DNA from: Streptacidiphilus sp. PB12-B1b
GTDB lineage: Bacteria > Actinomycetota > Actinomycetes > Streptomycetales > Streptomycetaceae
Reading direction: 5' to 3'
Length of the DNA: 64,000 nt
Assembly: GCF_014084125.1 (NCBI RefSeq)
Contig: NZ_CP048405.1
Span: forward strand, 4,154,001 to 4,218,000
Shown here: positions 62,469 through 64,000 of the stretch, piece by piece
How the letters are laid out: the number at the start of each line of letters is the position of its first letter
Numbering within the stretch: the first letter of the stretch is position 1
Notes under the pieces: model-generated
Databases searched by the model: none
What the model was told of the DNA's origin: nothing
The model's input: the letters and a program-made list of their open reading frames with translations, nothing else
Made by a program: the position numbers and the translations under genes

Positions 62469-63622
62469 GCCGTCCCCCCTTCCACGGGCCGGACGGCCCT
62501 GCTGCCGACCGCTGACGTGCTTGCGCTGACGGCGTGTTGAGCGAGCATCAGCTGGCACAGCTCACTGCTCCCCTCGATGATCTCCATCAGTTTGGCGTCG
62601 CGGTACGCCCGGGCCACCGCGTGGCCGTCGCGGGAGCCCGCGGAGGCGAGCACCTGCACGGCGGCTGCCGCGCCGGAGGCGGCCCGGGCGGCGCTGACGT
62701 GCTTGGCCAGGACCGTCGCCACCACCTGGTCCGGGGAGCCCGAGTCCCAGCAGCGGCTGGCGTGCTCGCAGACCCGGCTGGCGACCTGCTCGGCCGCGTA
62801 CAGTTCGGCCAGGTGGCGGGCGACCAGCTGGTGGTCGGCGAGCGGACGGCCGAACTGCTCGCGGGAGGCGGCGTGGCCGGTGGCCGCCGCCAGGCAGGCC
62901 CGCAGGATGCCGACGCAGCCCCATGCCACCGACATCCGGCCGTACGCCAGGGCGGTGGTGACCAGCAGCGGCAGCGGCAGGCCGTAGCCGCCGAGCACCT
63001 GCCCGGCCGGCAGCCGGACCGAGTCCAGCCGGACGTCGGCGTGCCCGGCCGCCCGGCAGCCGAGCGGATCGGCGATCCGCTCCACGGTCACCCCCGGCGC
63101 CTCGGCCGGTACCAGGACGGCAGCGGCGCCGTCCTCGAAGTGCCCGAACACCAGCAGCAGATCGGCGTAGTGGGCGGCGGTCGCCCACGTCTTGCGGCCG
63201 TCGACCACCACCGAGCCGCCGTCGCGGCGGATCACCGTGCCCATCGCCGACAGGTCACTGCCCGCCTGCGGCTCGCTGAAGGCGACGGCCGCCAACTCCC
63301 CGCCGGTGAGCCGGGCGAGCCAGTCGGCCTGCTGCTGCCCGGTGCCGAAGCGCTGGATCGTCCAGGCCGCCATGCCCTGGGAGGTCATCACGCTGCGCAG
63401 GGAGCTGCACAGGCTGCCCACATGCGCGGTGTACTCGCCGCCGAGCAGGCTGCTCAGGCCCCAACCGCCGTACGGGACCGGGACTTCGGCGCACAGCCGA
63501 CCGTCCGCGCCCAGCTCGCGGAGCATGCCCAGCGGCAGCAGTCCGGTGCGGTCCCACTCCCCCGCCCGGTCGCCGACGCGTGCGCTGACCGAGGCGACGG
63601 CCTCGGCGAGGTCGTCACCCAC
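62465..63622 (-). CDS. acyl-CoA dehydrogenase-like (FkbI-like)
   Basis: A 385-residue flavin dehydrogenase. AAVAFSEPQAGSDLSAMGT is the flavin/substrate signature; GRKTWATAAHYADLLLVFG, REQFGRPLADHQLVARHLA and IIEGSSELCQLMLAQH follow. In methoxymalonyl-ACP biosynthesis FkbI oxidises the aldehyde-level ACP-bound intermediate. It starts at a GTG overlapping the ACP gene by 8 nt and its stop overlaps the FkbH-like start, so the three genes form one operon. Confidence 0.9.
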   Translation of the reverse strand: MGDDLAEAVASVSARVGDRAGEWDRTGLLPLGMLRELGADGRLCAEVPVPYGGWGLSSLLGGEYTAHVGSLCSSLRSVMTSQGMAAWTIQRFGTGQQQADWLARLTGGELAAVAFSEPQAGSDLSAMGTVIRRDGGSVVVDGRKTWATAAHYADLLLVFGHFEDGAAAVLVPAEAPGVTVERIADPLGCRAAGHADVRLDSVRLPAGQVLGGYGLPLPLLVTTALAYGRMSVAWGCVGILRACLAAATGHAASREQFGRPLADHQLVARHLAELYAAEQVASRVCEHASRCWDSGSPDQVVATVLAKHVSAARAASGAAAAVQVLASAGSRDGHAVARAYRDAKLMEIIEGSSELCQLMLAQHAVSASTSAVGSRAVRPVEGGTA

Positions 63623-63920
63623 CGAGGCCCTCCTGTGCGTCCGCCTGCCGCAGCCGGTGCACCAGGGCCGCCATCAGCCGCACCGTCCGGAAGTTGTCCA
63701 GGCGCAGGTCGGCGCCGCGGACGGCGATGCCGTACGCCTGCTCCAGATGGACGACGAGTTGCATGGCGAACAGTGAGGACAGGCCGCCTGCGCCGAACAG
63801 GTCGGTGTCGGCCTCCCAGGCGGAGCGGGTGTGCCCTTCGAGGAAGCCGAGCAGCTCGGTCTCGACCGGGTCGGGGGCGCCGAGCGGTTCGGCGAGCGGG
63901 GCGCTGTTCTGCGTGGTCAT
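63615..63920 (-). CDS. acyl carrier protein for methoxymalonyl unit (FkbJ-like)
   Basis: A 101-residue ACP, first of the operon. The phosphopantetheine site is GGLSSLFAMQLVVHLE, with Ser in place of the Asp of the usual DSL motif. DLRLDNFRTVRLMAALVHRL is helix III. It should carry the glyceryl, hydroxymalonyl and methoxymalonyl intermediates. GAGGAG lies 6 nt before the ATG. The 80 bp upstream to the window end are non-coding or belong to the next gene. Confidence 0.88.
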   Translation of the reverse strand: MTTQNSAPLAEPLGAPDPVETELLGFLEGHTRSAWEADTDLFGAGGLSSLFAMQLVVHLEQAYGIAVRGADLRLDNFRTVRLMAALVHRLRQADAQEGLGG

Positions 63921-64000
63921 GGCAGTCTCCTCGATAGGTGTCGCGGGGTTCGCGGGCGCGGTGCGTGCTCTTGCGCGCGGTGGGCGTGGTGCGTGCGGTC

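Overview
The window is very GC-rich, with strong GC bias at third codon positions, frequent GTG starts, ATGA-type gene overlaps and the gene content of a filamentous actinomycete of the Streptomyces/Kitasatospora/Streptacidiphilus group. Species cannot be fixed from the sequence. No rRNA or tRNA gene was recognised.

Left part (1-18 kb): a partial acetyltransferase, an aldo/keto reductase, a decayed fragment of an ion-translocating membrane subunit, an F420-type LLM oxidoreductase, a secreted peptidoglycan-binding protein, an MFS exporter, an ABC exporter and a complete ureABCFGD urease operon on the minus strand (no ureE). A minus-strand envelope group follows: fasciclin lipoprotein, membrane molybdopterin oxidoreductase, M15-like lipoprotein and a secreted expansin-CBM2 protein.

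DNA-repair island (18.9-26.5 kb): a PolX-like HhH+PHP protein, a coiled-coil protein, Ku, LigD-type ligase, a small basic protein that shares a Rho_N/SAP-like tail with Ku, a proline-rich mini-protein, an aldehyde dehydrogenase and LigD-type polymerase. This is an NHEJ set with LigD activities on separate genes.

Middle (26.7-44.7 kb): a 60-residue-repeat protein, L,D-transpeptidase, two MarR/MFS pairs, dienelactone hydrolase, SGNH hydrolase and an isochorismatase-like protein. The segment 34.1-39.0 kb is accessory and partly decayed: IS transposase remnant, orphan hypothetical, secreted repeat protein, solitary type I-E-like CRISPR repeat, a gene with an in-frame TGA and a partial second copy of the isochorismatase-like gene. 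A stand-alone condensation-domain protein, adenosine deaminase and secreted CHAP-like amidase follow.

Transport and attenuation (44.7-52.4 kb): a fused hydrolase/ABC ATPase with its permease, then a methionine-rich leader peptide with a palindrome, a perfect terminator and a competing antiterminator in front of a SAM hydroxide-adenosyltransferase-like gene, then a polar amino-acid ABC importer. A Tat-exported phosphoesterase comes next.

Right end (54.3-64.0 kb): the edge of a polyketide cluster. It has an adenylate-forming enzyme, a divergent acyltransferase, a LuxR-type regulator, a type II thioesterase, a SARP regulator with one TTA codon, and the methoxymalonyl-ACP set (O-methyltransferase, FkbH-like, FkbI-like, ACP). 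The gene order resembles bafilomycin-type plecomacrolide clusters; the PKS itself would lie beyond the window.
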